Numbered from the stretch's first letter, positions 11,260-24,200 are shown. The stretch: DNA of 64,000 nucleotides from Panopea generosa (GCA_029582155.1 CM055897.1:18961535-19025534), one strand, 5' to 3'. Translations and numbers: made by a program. The notes: generated by a model from the letters alone, not told the origin.

Positions 11260-13220
11260 TGTGTTAATAAGGCGAATATTCATCGTTATAATCATATCAT
11301 ACAAAATGTTTAATATATGAATTATGAATTATATTATCAATCAACATTACATTTAAATGGCGAATATATGCAGCGTAATTATGAGACATACACGAAAATT
11401 AAGGGATTTGGTAACGAACAAGAGACGTCAATTTAATTTTGTATGCTTTATTTATTCATTATCGTCTCATCATAAATATACAAAACAATATAGAATATAG
11501 TACAATTACATAAAAAACATATGTCAATCCAAAAAGAATTATAAGAGACAATATACAATATACTCATAAAACATTCCTACCTCATAAAATATTTCTTCTA
11601 ATCATATATAATTATTACATTTTATTTACATTTTGTTTTAATAAACGTTGAAAACCATTTCTAATCTTGACTTCCATCTAAAAGGTTCTTAAAGGAATGA
11701 ATAACTTCCACAACAGCTTAACATACATGGTCAATAGATAAACTTATACTCATCAATACAATATGGATCTGGATTATTCAACGATTTCTCTTTGGACTCT
11801 TGACTAGAGCAGTTATTCGAGTGTATTAAACTGCGTATAAATTATAGATTTTTTTTCTAAAACACGTATGGACAAACATTTCCAAAGTATTTCAAGGAGT
11901 ACTCCATAAAATGTCATGATAATTTAGATAAAAAAAGATAGCGAGTAACAAAGATAAAGTGACGCAACATAAAAATAAATGGAATAGATTACATTTCTTC
12001 GAGTGAAAACATACAACTGAACTTGTATTCAAACTGACAAGGCAAAGCACCTAATCTCTTTGCATGATTACTCTTGTCTTTTTCCCTTCTTTGTTCTTTC
12101 CTCGTCTTTCCTTATTATATCAATATTTTATAAAATATATTTATATCAAAATTGTTAAAAGTGTGTATTATATCAAATGTATTTACAAAATGTATGCAAA
12201 AAATGAATACAATACGTATATACAAACAGATGAAGTGAAGTTACACTAGATTTTTGAAACTGACACTAGCAAAACAGCCACTAGGGGTTTTAAATCTTAA
12301 TTATGGTTGAGCTCTTCGCGCTGTTATGACATCAAAAACATGACAGTTTAATAAAACATAAGCCATGTCATGTTACAATGTATGAGCTGCGAGTTGGCAT
12401 CAGTATCATTTTTGGAATTGGGTGATTCATGTTTGACATCAACTTGCCAAATACCTTTCTTCTTTAATCGTAATTTATGATGGTGAGTGTTGATGGTATA
12501 TCATAACTTTTAAACCGTTTAAGATTGAATAAATATAGTTCACACACTGTACTTTTCATTTCAAATTAAAATCAAAATTTAAAATGCTCACTGCGTTTGT
12601 CGATATCAAGGGAATACTACAGTGGCATTTTGATAATTTTGTTTTGAAATCTCACAATTGAATGTTATCGCAACGACCTTTTAAGATACTTCGTCTCAGC
12701 AACATGCCCAGTTACGTCACACAAAGTGTAAGTATGTAAATGAAGCTTCCAAGCTCATTTTTCATCTTTAATACACCAATATGCAAAAAAAGATTTTCAT
12801 TAGTTATACAAAGCTCTGGTCTTATTTAGTCTTTTTCCCTCTGAAAGGTGTCGATACAATGACCTCTGACAAACAACATTCACTCTGGTCTAACAAAGAA
12901 AACAAACATTGATTCTCAATCAAAATTAAACTAGTAAAAGTGAATTATAATAAATAATTATAATTATTTATAATTAATTATAATTATAATAAAAGTTCTA
13001 ATTTAAAATCGTGCGTGATTAAATCAAAATATATCATAACGTCCGTTTTACGAAATACGTGTTTGATCAATAGAATATCAGATTTCATAATAAATAAAAG
13101 GTTGAACAAAAAATGAGCATCTAAAAACAGCCATTTCAGTTATATTGGGATAATATGTTAACTAATCTAATAAACAAATTTTACCAAAAATAAATTTTTA
13201 TCTCTACACAATGATTGATA
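11260..13220. other. AT-rich DNA, possibly intronic
   Basis: Between the weak exon at 11164 and the satellite element. It holds only simple A/T sequence and the inverted repeat near 12940-13005. Confidence 0.4.
12940..13005. repeat. AT-only inverted repeat
   Basis: ataataaataattataatta followed by tttataattaattataatt is nearly all A/T and self-complementary. It could fold as a cruciform. Confidence 0.5.
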
Positions 13221-13227
13221 TTTTATG

Positions 13228-15150
13228 ACTGTAAAGTTAGTAGGTAGTTCGCAGTTGGTAGTTGGGGATTCAAAAAACCAACTACCGATCAGCTGCCAGT
13301 TGGGGATTCGGATTCGTTATTATAATTACTATTTCATTTACATATTTTACTCGTGTTAATATGTTTAAAAATATAATCAATAATAAATGTATGTAAATTT
13401 ATATAAAATCTGAATCCCCAACTGGCAGCTGGTTGGTAGTTGGCGATTCGCGGCGAATCCCCAACTGGAAATTTTGAATTGCTGTCTGGTGAGTATACTC
13501 ATTATATTAAAGAACCAACCCGGCAAAAGTGTGTTATTTATTATTATCAACTTATTTTTAATTGAATTGATTTATTAACAAAATAAAATAACGATTTAAA
13601 AAAAATCCGAATCACCAACTGGCAACTGGTTGGTAGTTGGCGATTCGCCGCGAATCCCAAACTGGAAATTTTGAATCGCCTCCTGGTGAATATACTCATG
13701 GTATTGAAGGAACAGCGCGGGGACGGTTCTATTTATTGTAATGAACTGTTTTTCTATACAATTGATTTGTTTTCGAAAACAAATATCGATTTGAAAACAA
13801 TCCGAATCCCAAATTGGCCATTTTGAATCATCGTCTTGTGAGTATATTCGTTTTATTGAAAAACCAAACCACCATTGGTGTTATTATTATCCTAAACCTC
13901 TTTTCTTTATTGAATTAATATGTTAAAATAATAAAACAGCGATTTTATAAAAAATATCCGAATCCCCAACTGGCAGCTGGTTGGTAGTTGGCGATTCGCG
14001 GCGAATCCCCAACTGGACATTTTGAATAGCCGTCTGGTGAGTATACTCATTATACTGAAGAACCAACCCGGCAAAAGTGTGTTATTTATTATCATAAACT
14101 TATTTTTAATCGAATTGATTTGTGAAAAAATTAAAACAACGATTTAAAAAAAAATCCGAATCCCCAACTGGCAACTGGTTGGTAGTTGGCGATTCACCGC
14201 GAATCCCCAACTGGAAATTTTGAATCGCCTAATGGTGAATATACTCATGATATTGAAGGAACAGCGCGGGAACGGTGTTTATTTATTGTTATGAACTGTT
14301 TTTCTATGGAATTGACTTGTTTTCGAAAACAAATATCGATTTGAAAAAAAAAAAAAAATCCCAAATTTGCCATTTTGAATAACCGTATTGTGAGTATATT
14401 CGTTTAAGTGAAAAACCAAACCACCATTGGCGTATTATTATCCTAAACCTGTTTTCTTTATTGAATTAGTATATTCAAATAATAAAACAGTGATTTAAAA
14501 AAAAATCCGAATCCCCAACTGGCAGCTAGTTGATAGTTTGCGATTCGCGGCGAATCCCCAACTGGGACATTTTGAATCGCCGTCTGGTGAGTATACTCAT
14601 TATATTGAAGAACCAACCCGACAAAATTGTGTTATTTATTTTTATAAACTTATTTTTAATTGAATTGATTTGTTAAAAAAATAAAACAGCGATTTAAAAA
14701 AAATCCGAATCCCCAACTGGCAGCTGGTTGGTAGTTGGCGATTCGTGGCGAATCCCCAACTGGACATTTTGAATCACAGTCTGGTGAGTATTCTCGTTAT
14801 ATTGAAGAACCAACCCGGAAAAGTGTGTTTTTTATTATTATAAACTTATTTTTTATCGATTTGATTTGTTAAAAAATAGAACAACGATTTAAAAAAAAAT
14901 CCGAATACCATACTGGCAGCTGGTTGGTAGTTCGCCGCTAATCCACAACTGAAAAAATTGAATTGCCTCCTGGTGAATATATTCATGGTATTGAAGGAAC
15001 AGCGCGGGAACGGTGTTTATTTATTGTTATGAACTGTTTTTCTATACAATTGATTTGTTTTCGAAAACAAATATTGATTTGAAAAAAATCCGAATCCCAA
15101 ATTGGCCGTTTTGAACACCGTCTTGTGAGTCTATTCGTTTTATACTCATT
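13228..15150 (+). repeat. Satellite array with higher-order repeat inside a Helentron/pearl-like element
   Basis: A unique left block (13228-13411) is followed by monomers of about 150-200 bp. Three monomer types alternate. A has ggcagctggttggtagttgg. B has ctcatggtattgaaggaaca. C has aatcccaaattggcc and cgttttattgaaaaacc. The starts are A 13412, B 13609, C 13804, A 13960, B 14158, C 14358, A 14509, A' 14707, B 14903, C 15092. The A-B-C block repeats about every 549 bp, with one extra A. The left block alone recurs at 33797. Confidence 0.8.
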
Positions 15151-15579
15151 GACCCCTTATTTCGTAGAAGATACGATTACCACAAAATATCACCATAGCT
15201 TACAGAATGTATTTGTAATATTATTCACAAAAACAACAAATAACGGATTGAAATTGATTGAGTTTGGTTGTATTTTTATGTAGAGTGCATAAATGTGTTA
15301 AGCACAATGTGTGTATATTCAACCAATGATATGATACCAATGATTCTATAATTAGCCGCAAACAATTATAATTCTACTAGTACTTTGTGGAGACACATCA
15401 TCAGATTACAAAACATCACAATAAACACGTATCAGATTACTTTTTTATATCTTTTAACTCGTTGCTATACAGGCGAACTTGGCTCCATATTCTATATAAC
15501 TTAACGTCTAGGATTTCTACGGTCACCAATCCACAAAGAAAAGTATTAACAGAAGCAGGAATATATCTGCTCATAAAGT

Positions 15580-15810
15580 GTTTGGGTTGACCTGCCACAT
15601 ACATGTGCTAAAATCCAATAAAAGCATAAATTTTGATAAAGTGATGTATTTTTGCAGTATATGCCAGGCATACTCATATTGCTGTACTCATTTGCAGTAA
15701 GAAATAACAGTTCTTATGAACCATTCTGAAAATATTTCGAAGCAATCTATATGAGAATTGTTGTAGCGCAAGAGTTGTGTTACTAAAAAGGGGCTCTATC
15801 TGTAGTCGGA
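15580..15810 (+). repeat. Diverged repeat pair flanking the 16218 exon, left copy
   Basis: Shares agtgatgtatt, tactcatttgcagtaa with tactcatctgcagcaa, the stretch around gaaaatatttcgaa, and a following gacgtt with 16730-16950. Orientation is the same. Diverged, so old. Confidence 0.5.
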
Positions 15811-16217
15811 CGTTATTGTGCTTTGACTGAAACTATGTGCACTTTTCATTTTCATTTCAAGTTTGGAGTGACTCGCTTACCTCATTATATATGAAATATA
15901 CTTTCTTTATCTTTAAAATTATATATCCGTTATCATTTTAATCTGATCTCATTCCATACAGTTATTTAAATTGTTTAACCCTGTTGGTCATGCTCTTGCA
16001 TTTAAATTCATGATCATAAAAGCAACATCTATGTAAAACAAAGTATCTGATTTGATTATTCTTATACATGTATAATACAATTTTTAAACAGATCTAAACT
16101 AAAACTACCACTTATCTTGGTGAACCTTAATTATCTTATAGATTCTGAAATGGTCCATGTTATTGTTGTCTTTCCTTTGTTTATCTTTCGCTTGTTTTAA
16201 TCTTTTCTTCTTTATAG

Positions 16218-16307
16218 AAAACGCTAGTTATGTTCTGGAACTCTGGTGACAAAACATGCTTAGTAAGCAATATCATTGAGTTTTCAAGAGATGCTGATGA
16301 AGAAAAG
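16218..16307 (+). CDS. Predicted coding exon, unidentified gene
   Basis: A 30-codon exon open in phase 0, with acceptor cttctttatag and donor gaaaag|gtaaca. It reads KTLVMFWNSGDKTCLVSN then IIEFSRDADEEK. It joins in phase to the exon at 18022-18160, giving a continuous 76-codon stretch that looks like a soluble protein region. I do not recognise the family. It could be an upstream exon of the plus-strand GNPTAB gene or a separate gene; nothing in vertebrate GNPTAB matches it. Confidence 0.45.
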
Positions 16308-16729
16308 GTAACAAGGTTTAATGACGATATGTACCTATACAAAAACTGTTTTTATTGACACATGTGAATGTTTTTGATTAAGTAATGTATATATAAGTTC
16401 TGCTATTTGATAATACATTACATCAAGCAAATACAAAATATTTCAATAGCATATATATAAAAGTTATAGAACCAACGAAAGCAGAATCAAACTACTAGCA
16501 TGACAAATAAGAGTAAATAACTGTGGGTCTGACTATACAGTTAGTTTCTTTGTTCTATATGAAATAAGGTCTAGGATTTAAACGATAAAACAATCAAACA
16601 GAAAGTTTACTTTCCATAGCAGTAATGTATTCGCATATAAAATTGCACAATAACTTGTGGGTTTCACAGCTTCGGTTTTTAAAAGAGTGCAGCGACACCC
16701 ATCAATTTTATTTTAAACAAATACTCAAA

Positions 16730-16950
16730 TGCTGATAAACATACATCTGTTAAAGTCCTATAAAAGTCACACCAGTGATGTATTACAGCGGTAAATGTTA
16801 TGCGTGATTTTGCTATACTCATCTGCAGCAACAAATCATAGACCCTATAAACAATTTTGAAATTATTTCGAATCGAATTACCTTAGAATGTTTAAACGCA
16901 AGAATAATGTTACCGTGTTAAGAAAGGGACGCAACTGTGTATCGAGACGT
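16730..16950 (+). repeat. Diverged repeat pair flanking the 16218 exon, right copy
   Basis: Counterpart of 15580-15810. The two copies lie about 1.15 kb apart, with the predicted exon between them. Only the flanking sequence is doubled; no second exon copy was seen. Confidence 0.5.
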
Positions 16951-17289
16951 TAAGGGAGAGCGCGTGAGTTGTTATGATCATGGGTGATACCATCTGATTG
17001 TTATAAATAGCGTACAGAAAGTACTAGATAATACGATTCTTCAATATATTCGACAAACTTACAAAATACAATGAATTGCAACAAATCTCAACAAGAAACA
17101 AAGCATTAACGGCAACTGAATGCGTATGTACACTTTAGCGAAATATAAACAAGTAAATTACCAATGGAACACATTCCATCCAACCACGTTTATATAATAT
17201 AATTGTATATATTTCTTTATTTTGTTAAATGTTCAATATAAGGGAAACATATACCCAACAGTAAGATAGAAAATGATATCATAACAAGT

Positions 17290-17680
17290 TAAGGAGCGAT
17301 ATACCGTTTAAATTGTTTTCAAAATCAGTAGTATATTTTGTGTATAATGAAACTAGAAGGAATTTCCAAATTGAATATGTATAATTTTTTCTGCGGTAAA
17401 TATAACATGCATTTATATGTGACGTCCTGAACATGGCCATGTTCGACCTTTTTGACGTCCCAATTTACAGCAGCAAAATCGCGTATTTTTTGGCCTCATT
17501 TGAGTTATACCTAATGTACAGAATGGAAACATATATCACCACGTACACATTTGATAGATGTATGGATTTATAAATGCAAAAATTACGACGAACGCCAAAT
17601 TCTGACTATTTTTTTCTGGATTTTTTCAAAAAAAAGGCTTCAAATCAAAATAATTAAAAAGCAATCCGACAGTAAGAGAA
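17290..17680 (+). repeat. Interspersed repeat family R3, copy 1
   Basis: About 400 bp shared with 35644-36045: ctgaacatggccatgttcga, tttttgacgtccca, agcagcaaaatcgcgtattt, catatatcaccacgtacaca and attacgacgaacgccaaatt. No protein recognised. AT-rich with a run of A/T at its right end. Confidence 0.75.
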
Positions 17681-18021
17681 TACTTATAAAACGTACGACA
17701 AGATGAATTTAAGGACAACTTTTGCGATATTATCCTTCTTGGACATTGACAATGAAACATATATATGTATTTTTTGCTATTGCCTCTGTCTTCTGATTAT
17801 TCTGATGAATGCTTCTTAGAAATACATAAATCTACATACTTCAAGTTTATGTATTACTTTGGGCCATGTCCGGACTCGCGTACATAAAGATTAAAGAACA
17901 TATTGTGATGATAATAGATTTTGTTACCCAAGACAATATGAATAATCAAATGTTATTTTTAGTTTGTTGGACCCATGAAAACAAATTCACGGAACAACTT
18001 CCTTGTTTTATTATTTTACAG

Positions 18022-18160
18022 CTAGATACCATAATTGCAGACCTTAATACGATGAGCTTTAGATCGACAGGTCAGCCATTTCCACTTGACTTGTTACCAG
18101 ATCGGGCTAAAGCAAAGTGTGAGCACAGTACAATGTGGGCAGTGAAAAGGTTCCATACAG
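18022..18160 (+). CDS. Predicted coding exon, unidentified gene
   Basis: A 139-bp exon with a good acceptor (ttattattttacag) and a strong donor (atacag|gtgaga). It reads LDTIIADLNTMSFRSTGQ, PFPLDLLPDRAKAKCEHS and TMWAVKRFHT, and leaves one base over. Composition and splice sites are more gene-like than the AT-rich surroundings. It continues the frame of 16218-16307. The open frame extends upstream to 17866, but the acceptor and the change in base composition favour the exon start given. Family not recognised. Confidence 0.5.
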
Positions 18161-18539
18161 GTGAGATCAATAATAAAACATATGTTTATATTGGTTTTAC
18201 CTGATGATTTGGTCATACTTTTTTTTCTGTATAGTGGAACAGGTTTGAGACATATTTTAGCAAAAGTGTGCATTTTGTGACAAAAACAACAAACTTAGCA
18301 TATGGATAGAAAATATCTTTATCAATAATTTTAGCTATGAACCTATGTCATATGTTAAGTTGGACGTCCTCTTTAAAATGATCGTCAATTCACGTTTTGT
18401 TCAGAAACATGTGTTCTTTTCTGCTTCTGTAATGCTTGTTTTACGGTCAGAATGTGACATGTCGTTTAAATCGCGGCATAGTGACAAGGGGCAACAAATA
18501 AGACTAATAATGAAGCAAAACAGATACTAATAATTATAA

Positions 18540-19120
18540 CATGATAATAAAAGCAAAATACCACGATAATATTAATAATAATAACGATAATATTAAACAA
18601 AATAGTAATAATAATAAAATGCTACGATAATAATAATATTATTATTAATAATTAATAGTAATGATATCAATAATATTATAAAAAAATAATGCATTTTTTT
18701 GTATTGATTTTGACAAGTTTAATTCCTTATTCAATTACATGCCGCGGGTTAATTTAAGATTAATTCATCTGGCACAAATTTTAATCAAAATGAAAGTGAC
18801 ACACAGACAATATTTTTTCGAGGTCAATGGAGCAATAAATCACCAATTAACTTTTTATTGACACACACGTGGGTCTAACCATGAGTGTCGATTTGATGAT
18901 TGCCATGCAACTCTGCCTACATAATAGTAAATAAATTGTTTTATCAATTGCGGACAACTGACCAAATGCACGCACGCACGTATCCAATATAAAAGCTGCA
19001 ACAAATCAAATCAAGAAATCAATTTATATATATATATTATAATAATAGATCCAAGTATAATAATATTTCAAAAAATAAAACAAATAATTATAATTATAAT
19101 AATAAAATAATAATAAAATA
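18540..19120. repeat. AT-rich simple repeats (aataat type)
   Basis: 18540-18690 and 19021-19120 are dominated by aataataat and ataatt runs. The copy of the 18735 repeat lies between them. Confidence 0.7.
18735..18880 (+). repeat. Interspersed repeat shared with 24055-24200
   Basis: Shared blocks are gcgggtt followed by attaagatt, catctggcac, tcgaggtcaatgg with tcgtggtcaatag, and attgacac. The function is unknown. Confidence 0.5.
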
Positions 19121-19451
19121 CTACATTTTCATTAGTTTTACAAGTGTAGGATTGTTTTTATCTTGTAAAATTAGCAATTCTGATGTTTAGTTTTATTGTT
19201 TTTATACAAAATCGCTATCGAGTCACGAATTCATTTAGCACAGTTCTTTAAATAAAAGATATGTGATATATATCTGTTTTCTAATGTGCAATAAATGTGT
19301 TATTGATGCAAAAGATATGCTGACATTCATCTCCTGTAAATTGGGCATGTAATTCATTTGTTTATTTAACTAACGGGACTAATGACAGTTAATTAACGGA
19401 TAAGAACTGCAAACTGTCAAAAGAGTGTTAATTTAACTTAAATACGCATAT

Positions 19452-19901
19452 TCAATTCAGTTCAATAGTTTATTTTGGCATATGAACATACATGTTCGTC
19501 GCCTTTACATATGTATATAGGCGGCCGTTACAACAAATGTGAGAAGAGCATGATATTATCAAGTAATGTACAAAATAAACCTAACATTATTTGTAATTGA
19601 TTCATCAAAATAAATATATTAATTAGTTAAATCAACTTGTATGTGTGTGTGTGTGTGTGTGTTTAAACAGCATATGGATAAAGAGACGTTCTGTATTTGT
19701 ATTGATACACTGGACGCAGAAAGTGTATTGACGATCACTAATCGTCAGCGACAACTTATTGTTATCACACAATAGCGAGACACGGCTAGCGGTCGATGCC
19801 ATTGTTTGAAGCATTATACTATCATAGGCCGGAGTATAAAAACAAATTATTTGAAGTTCACATTTATAACATTCATCAAATTCTAATCAACAAATTGTCT
19901 A
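19452..19901 (-). mobile_element. LINE 3' UTR and tail, with a TG microsatellite
   Basis: This is the non-coding 3' end of the LINE. Plus-strand 19637-19661 is a (TG)n run. The end, aatagtttattttggcatat on the plus strand, gives AATAAA on the minus strand followed by TTGAA-type repeats. That is a tail form used by tailless LINEs that end in short tandem repeats. Confidence 0.55.
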
Positions 19902-20659
19902 TTAAGTACTATTATCATTACGTTTCTTATTTGCTAAATAAATATATTTTGCAAGTTTACATATTACACCAGCTTGTTTAGAGGTCAACAATGACATGAA
20001 TTTATATTTTGTCGGCCAATGGCAGTAAACATTCGGGTGACAATCCGTTTTAATATCTCTATAGAACGGACAACCAATAACAAAATGATATTCGTCTTCC
20101 ACTACATTCATCTGACAATACATTTTCTATCTGATTTTTGTATATTTCTATAACGACCCTCTTCATTGGCAAGTTTGTGGGCGGAACAACGTAATCTTGT
20201 GAGTGCAATTCGGTGATTATTATTTTTAACATATGACATATATTTTTCTAAACCAATATCAGTTTTTACATCTCTACATCTAGGTACTATGTTTAGGCAT
20301 GTTATTTAGCAACGAATTAAAATTTTGTAGTACTGATCATACAATCGTTCAATTACTTTGATGATTTGAAGTTTGTTAATAGACATTTCATTCAATAAAT
20401 AGCTAAAACCAAGTTGATTCAATAAAGATTAACATTTAAGGCCCAAAAACCTTAAACATAATTTAGTTTTATCGCCAATAAAACATTTATACATCAATGA
20501 TTCAGGACAATTGACAATGTTTTGCCAGTATTTAAGGATCATCTCCTTACGTATAGTTTCTAACGGGGCTTTACCTAGTTCACCGTATATTGTAGCATAA
20601 GTAGTTTGAAATCTGACAATCATAATTTGTTTAAGAAATTTTAAATAAACTCTTTCCAT
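19902..20659 (-). pseudogene. LINE ORF2 C-terminal region
   Basis: The minus strand at 20659-20429 reads MERVYLKFLKQIMIVRFQ, YGELGKAPLETIRKEMILKY and WQNIVNCPESLMYK. That at 20123-19902 reads VVEDEYHFVIGCPFYRDI and on to LAKYIYLANKKRN. Both are characteristic C-terminal blocks of LINE ORF2 proteins in aquatic invertebrates; the EDEYHF...CPFY block is the cysteine/histidine motif near the end. The frames between are disrupted. Confidence 0.75.
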
Positions 20660-20890
20660 ATCAGGAGCTTTATGGAATCCCCATATTCCACACCCATAAT
20701 TTAAAATTGGTCAGACCATGCTATCAAACAGTTTAAGCTTTTCACCTACACCACGATGAACAGCATCAAACAAAATATTTAATGTAAACAAAGCACGAAG
20801 AGCTTGGTCTGATAAAGATTTTTTTTGTATTATAAAACTTGCCACTTGATGACATCATAACACTTAAGTAACAAAACTTGTTTACAACCC

Positions 20891-22354
20891 CTAACTTATA
20901 TTGTCATAATATACATGTAAACGTTTTCGTCTTGTTCGTAGTTTAAATACCATGGCAACCGTTTTGGTAGTAGTTACAGTAATATTCAATTTAAAACAAT
21001 ATGCATGTAGTTTATTTAACAGAATCTGCAAACCATGTGAAGAATATGAAAACAAAACTGTGTCATCAGCGAAAAATAACATTAAAATTTTTAGTTCATC
21101 CAGTGAAATCAGATCGGCTTTTTCATCATATAAATGTGTTTCTATATCAATAATAAAAAATAACAGCGAATATAGGGTTTCTCCCTGTTTAACACCCAAA
21201 TAACTATCAAAATAGTCAGTAATGTTACTGTTAACTCTAAGACATATCTTAACAGAGTTGTACATAGATTTCAAAATATTCAAAAATTTAGATTGCATAT
21301 AATATTGCAACTGTTTAAACCATATTCCATTGCGGTAAACCATGTCAAATACCTTTTTAAAATCTACAAACGCGCTATATATTTTTCCCCTCATGTTTAA
21401 TAGCTCTATTTATCAACGACTGAAGAACAAAATTACAACCAACTGTGCTTCTTTTTTGTCTGAAACAAAGTTGGCATTCCGTTAAAGTATTGTTATCTTC
21501 GACAAAATTACGTGCACGGGTATCTAACAACTGTTAGACAATTTTAGAGAAGATACTAGTAAGAATAATCCCCCTTTAATTATCAACAATGTTAATATCC
21601 TCCTTTTTTGGAACAGGTACTATGATAACTTTTGTCAAACTATCAGGGTAAACACTATTACTATATATATGATTAAAAAATTTACATAATATCGGTGCTA
21701 GAATATGTTTAGAATCAATTAATATTTCTGGAACTAATAAATCTTCTCAGCACTCTTCTGACGTTTTAAATTACCTATAGCTTTGATTACTTCATCAACA
21801 GAAAACTCTCTATCTAGTTGCTCAATACTGTGATCATCTATACGGTCTTGATTTAATACATTTTCAACATTGTTGTTACAAAATACACCATTATCAGAAA
21901 ATAAACTTTTAAAATGATTGTGAAAATCGTTTGTAGTCAAATTACTATTCTTTTTACACTTTTCTATGTTTGCGTATTGAGTCCTAAAATTGTTGGGATT
22001 ATTATTAGCTGCTGTATGTAAATCGGACTTCCGTTTATTAAAATATGTGTATTTAGTTTTACGTTTAACATTTCTATAATAACGACGTTTATTTATAACC
22101 AAACAATAATTTTCGCGTGTCCTCAATTTCCGTTTATTTGCACGATTTAATTCACTTCTAGCGTGATGGCAATCGCCCGTGAACCACGGATTATCCCTTT
22201 TGTGTACAGGTTTACTATTACTATAATGTTTACCAAATATTTTATATGCATCGTTATACAGTACATTTCCAAAAGTTATGACACCTTCGTCTAATGTAAT
22301 ATCAGAAGAAACAATATTCGATACAATATCATTCAACTTTTCTCTTTCATTCAT
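20891..22354 (-). pseudogene. LINE ORF2, reverse transcriptase domain
   Basis: Minus-strand frames 22354-21734 and 21394-20891 carry the RT. The first has a basic linker and DEVIKAIGNLKRQKSA, the usual RT entry motif. The second has AFVDFKKVFDMVYRNG, YLGVKQGETLYSLLFF and the catalytic FADDTVLFSYSS (near 21046-21078). Between the two frames (about 21734-21394) residues such as the PVPKKEDIN-like stretch near 21600 can be seen in another frame. RT is thus broken by several frame changes. Confidence 0.85.
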
Positions 22355-23262
22355 TCAATAATAAAGCGTTAAACCTGCTAACTACATTTGAATTCCAAAC
22401 AAGCTTGTTTACAGTAATTATATAATCACTATTGACATTTTTATTATATTCTACATGTAAATTTAATGGAATTGGTACATGTGTCGAAAATGAAAAGCTT
22501 ATTATTGGAAACAAATAATACGATGCGATGACATAATCAATAACACTTTTACCAGTATTTGATAAAATTATAAAACATCCAATGTTTCTATCATCACTGA
22601 ACCGGCCGTTTAGTATTTTTATATCAGTACTTTTACACAAATCTAATAAGTTTAACCCCGATGAGTTACAGACAACATCATCACTTTTCCGTAACTTTAT
22701 GTTAAAAGGACATTCGTCGGCTTCATTATCAAAAGCATAAATATATTTGTCAAACAAAGTCGGAGACTCTGTGGAATCATCTCGAGAAGCAGTGTGGGCA
22801 TTTAGGTCACCAAGTATACATATCTTACCAGTATCACAATACTGTCTTATACTCGATTCAAGCTGCTCAGAAAACCTGATGTCATGAGATTTGAAGTAAA
22901 CGGACTCGCTTTGGGGATATATGTAAACAATATACATACATCAAAATTCAAACCGAAAAAAATCTAGTGTAATTTGACCCAAATAAACCCATTTTGATCA
23001 CACTCGAGAATGGATATACCATTAGCAACAGATTCTCTTATAAATAGACATATACCACCATGACCCCTAAAACATCTTTTTTTTTGCAACACTCTCTTTT
23101 CTAGGTACAAACACACTGCTGTAGCCTACAAGAATAAGTATATCATTTTTGCATTGCCATGTTTCACTACAGAAAACTAAATCGAAGTTATTTACAAAGT
23201 TTACAAAATCAGTGTCCGTTAAACAATTCTTCAGGCCTTCTACATTCCAGGAAATTACGACA
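22347..23262 (-). pseudogene. LINE ORF2, apurinic/apyrimidinic endonuclease domain
   Basis: The minus strand reads ISWNVEGLKNCLTDTDFVN at the start (near 23262), a typical EN N-terminus. Then come DLVFCSETWQ, GGICLFIRESVANGISI, the catalytic-region motif ICILGDLNAHTASRDD (near 22810) and SVIDYVIAS (near 22540), corresponding to the SxIDYV/SDH-type region. The domain is in at least two frames, with a frame change near 23070, so the element cannot make this protein as it stands. Confidence 0.8.
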
Positions 23263-23316
23263 AATCAAACCCTTCTCGCCCGTCCTACACAGAATCGGGG
23301 GAATACAGTACATTGT

Positions 23317-23635
23317 TTATGTAGAGCTTGTCTCGCACCAGATATGCTTTGTGACCTTGCTTCCTTGCCCGGTCCATGATGAGAATACGTTCCTTTCGTC
23401 GGTCTGAACCTCGCGTGGTAGTTGATCAAATGCGTCAAACGGGGTATGCTTAAGATTAACTGATTTCATAGCATTTTTCATTGCCATTTTCGACTTTGTG
23501 TCCTTAAACGTGACCACAACTGGTCACGTTTAACCCTGAACACGGCGTCCCGGCATTCGATGAGCGCGATCAATATGGATAGTCGCTTTGGCATTAGAGA
23601 TACCAAGACATTTCTCAGCAAACTGGTAAACTTCC
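23317..23635 (-). pseudogene. LINE ORF1, C-terminal half
   Basis: The minus strand reads EVYQFAEKCLGISNAKATI then HIDRAHRMPGRR, matching the ERAHR-type motif of L1-like ORF1 RNA-binding domains. In a second frame it continues VTFKDTKSKMAMKNAMKSV and FDAFDQLPREVQTDERN. The second part corresponds to the domain's typical F-x-x-K-x-x-I/M region. At least one frame change lies between them, near 23520. Confidence 0.7.
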
Positions 23636-24054
23636 AATGCAGGGCTTGGAACAAACATTTTAAACTGCAAATAGGTTCGTAATGTATAATAACTGCATTT
23701 GTTATGTAAAATAAAACCACTAAAACGTAAGTATAATACCCATGCACGCACGTTTATTCATTTTTGTTTTAAATTCATTTATTTTACATCAAAAGTCAAT
23801 ATCCAGAATGCCAGTTGTGGTAAATTGTCAGCCCTGAATTCACATCCGTTAATACGCGTATGTTACACTTTCTACCATTCACTCAGTTCTTGTTATATTT
23901 TATTACGTGGGTTTTTCGTTTCATCAATATAATGACATTAATATCATGGGTTTACATACAAAAGTACCGTTCTGATACCTCGAATAACCAATATCTTAAA
24001 TGAAATTGTTTGATTTGTTGTTAATTGGCTGGCAGTTTTTCTTACATATTTTCT

Positions 24055-24200
24055 TTTCAATCACATACTGCGGGTTCAATTAAGATTCGTCCATCTGGCA
24101 CTTAATACAATGAAATGACATCATTCATATCAGCAGGGTTCTTTCGTGGTCAATAGACAGGTAAGTCGCCACTTTAGCGTATAATTTAATTGACACGGCT
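24055..24200 (+). repeat. Interspersed repeat shared with 18735-18880
   Basis: Second copy, lying inside the block inserted into the LINE ORF1: ctgcgggttcaattaagatt and catctggcacttaatac. Confidence 0.5.

Noticed and set aside
20952-21203. Plus-strand 83-codon frame
   Set aside because: Antisense shadow of the LINE reverse transcriptase.
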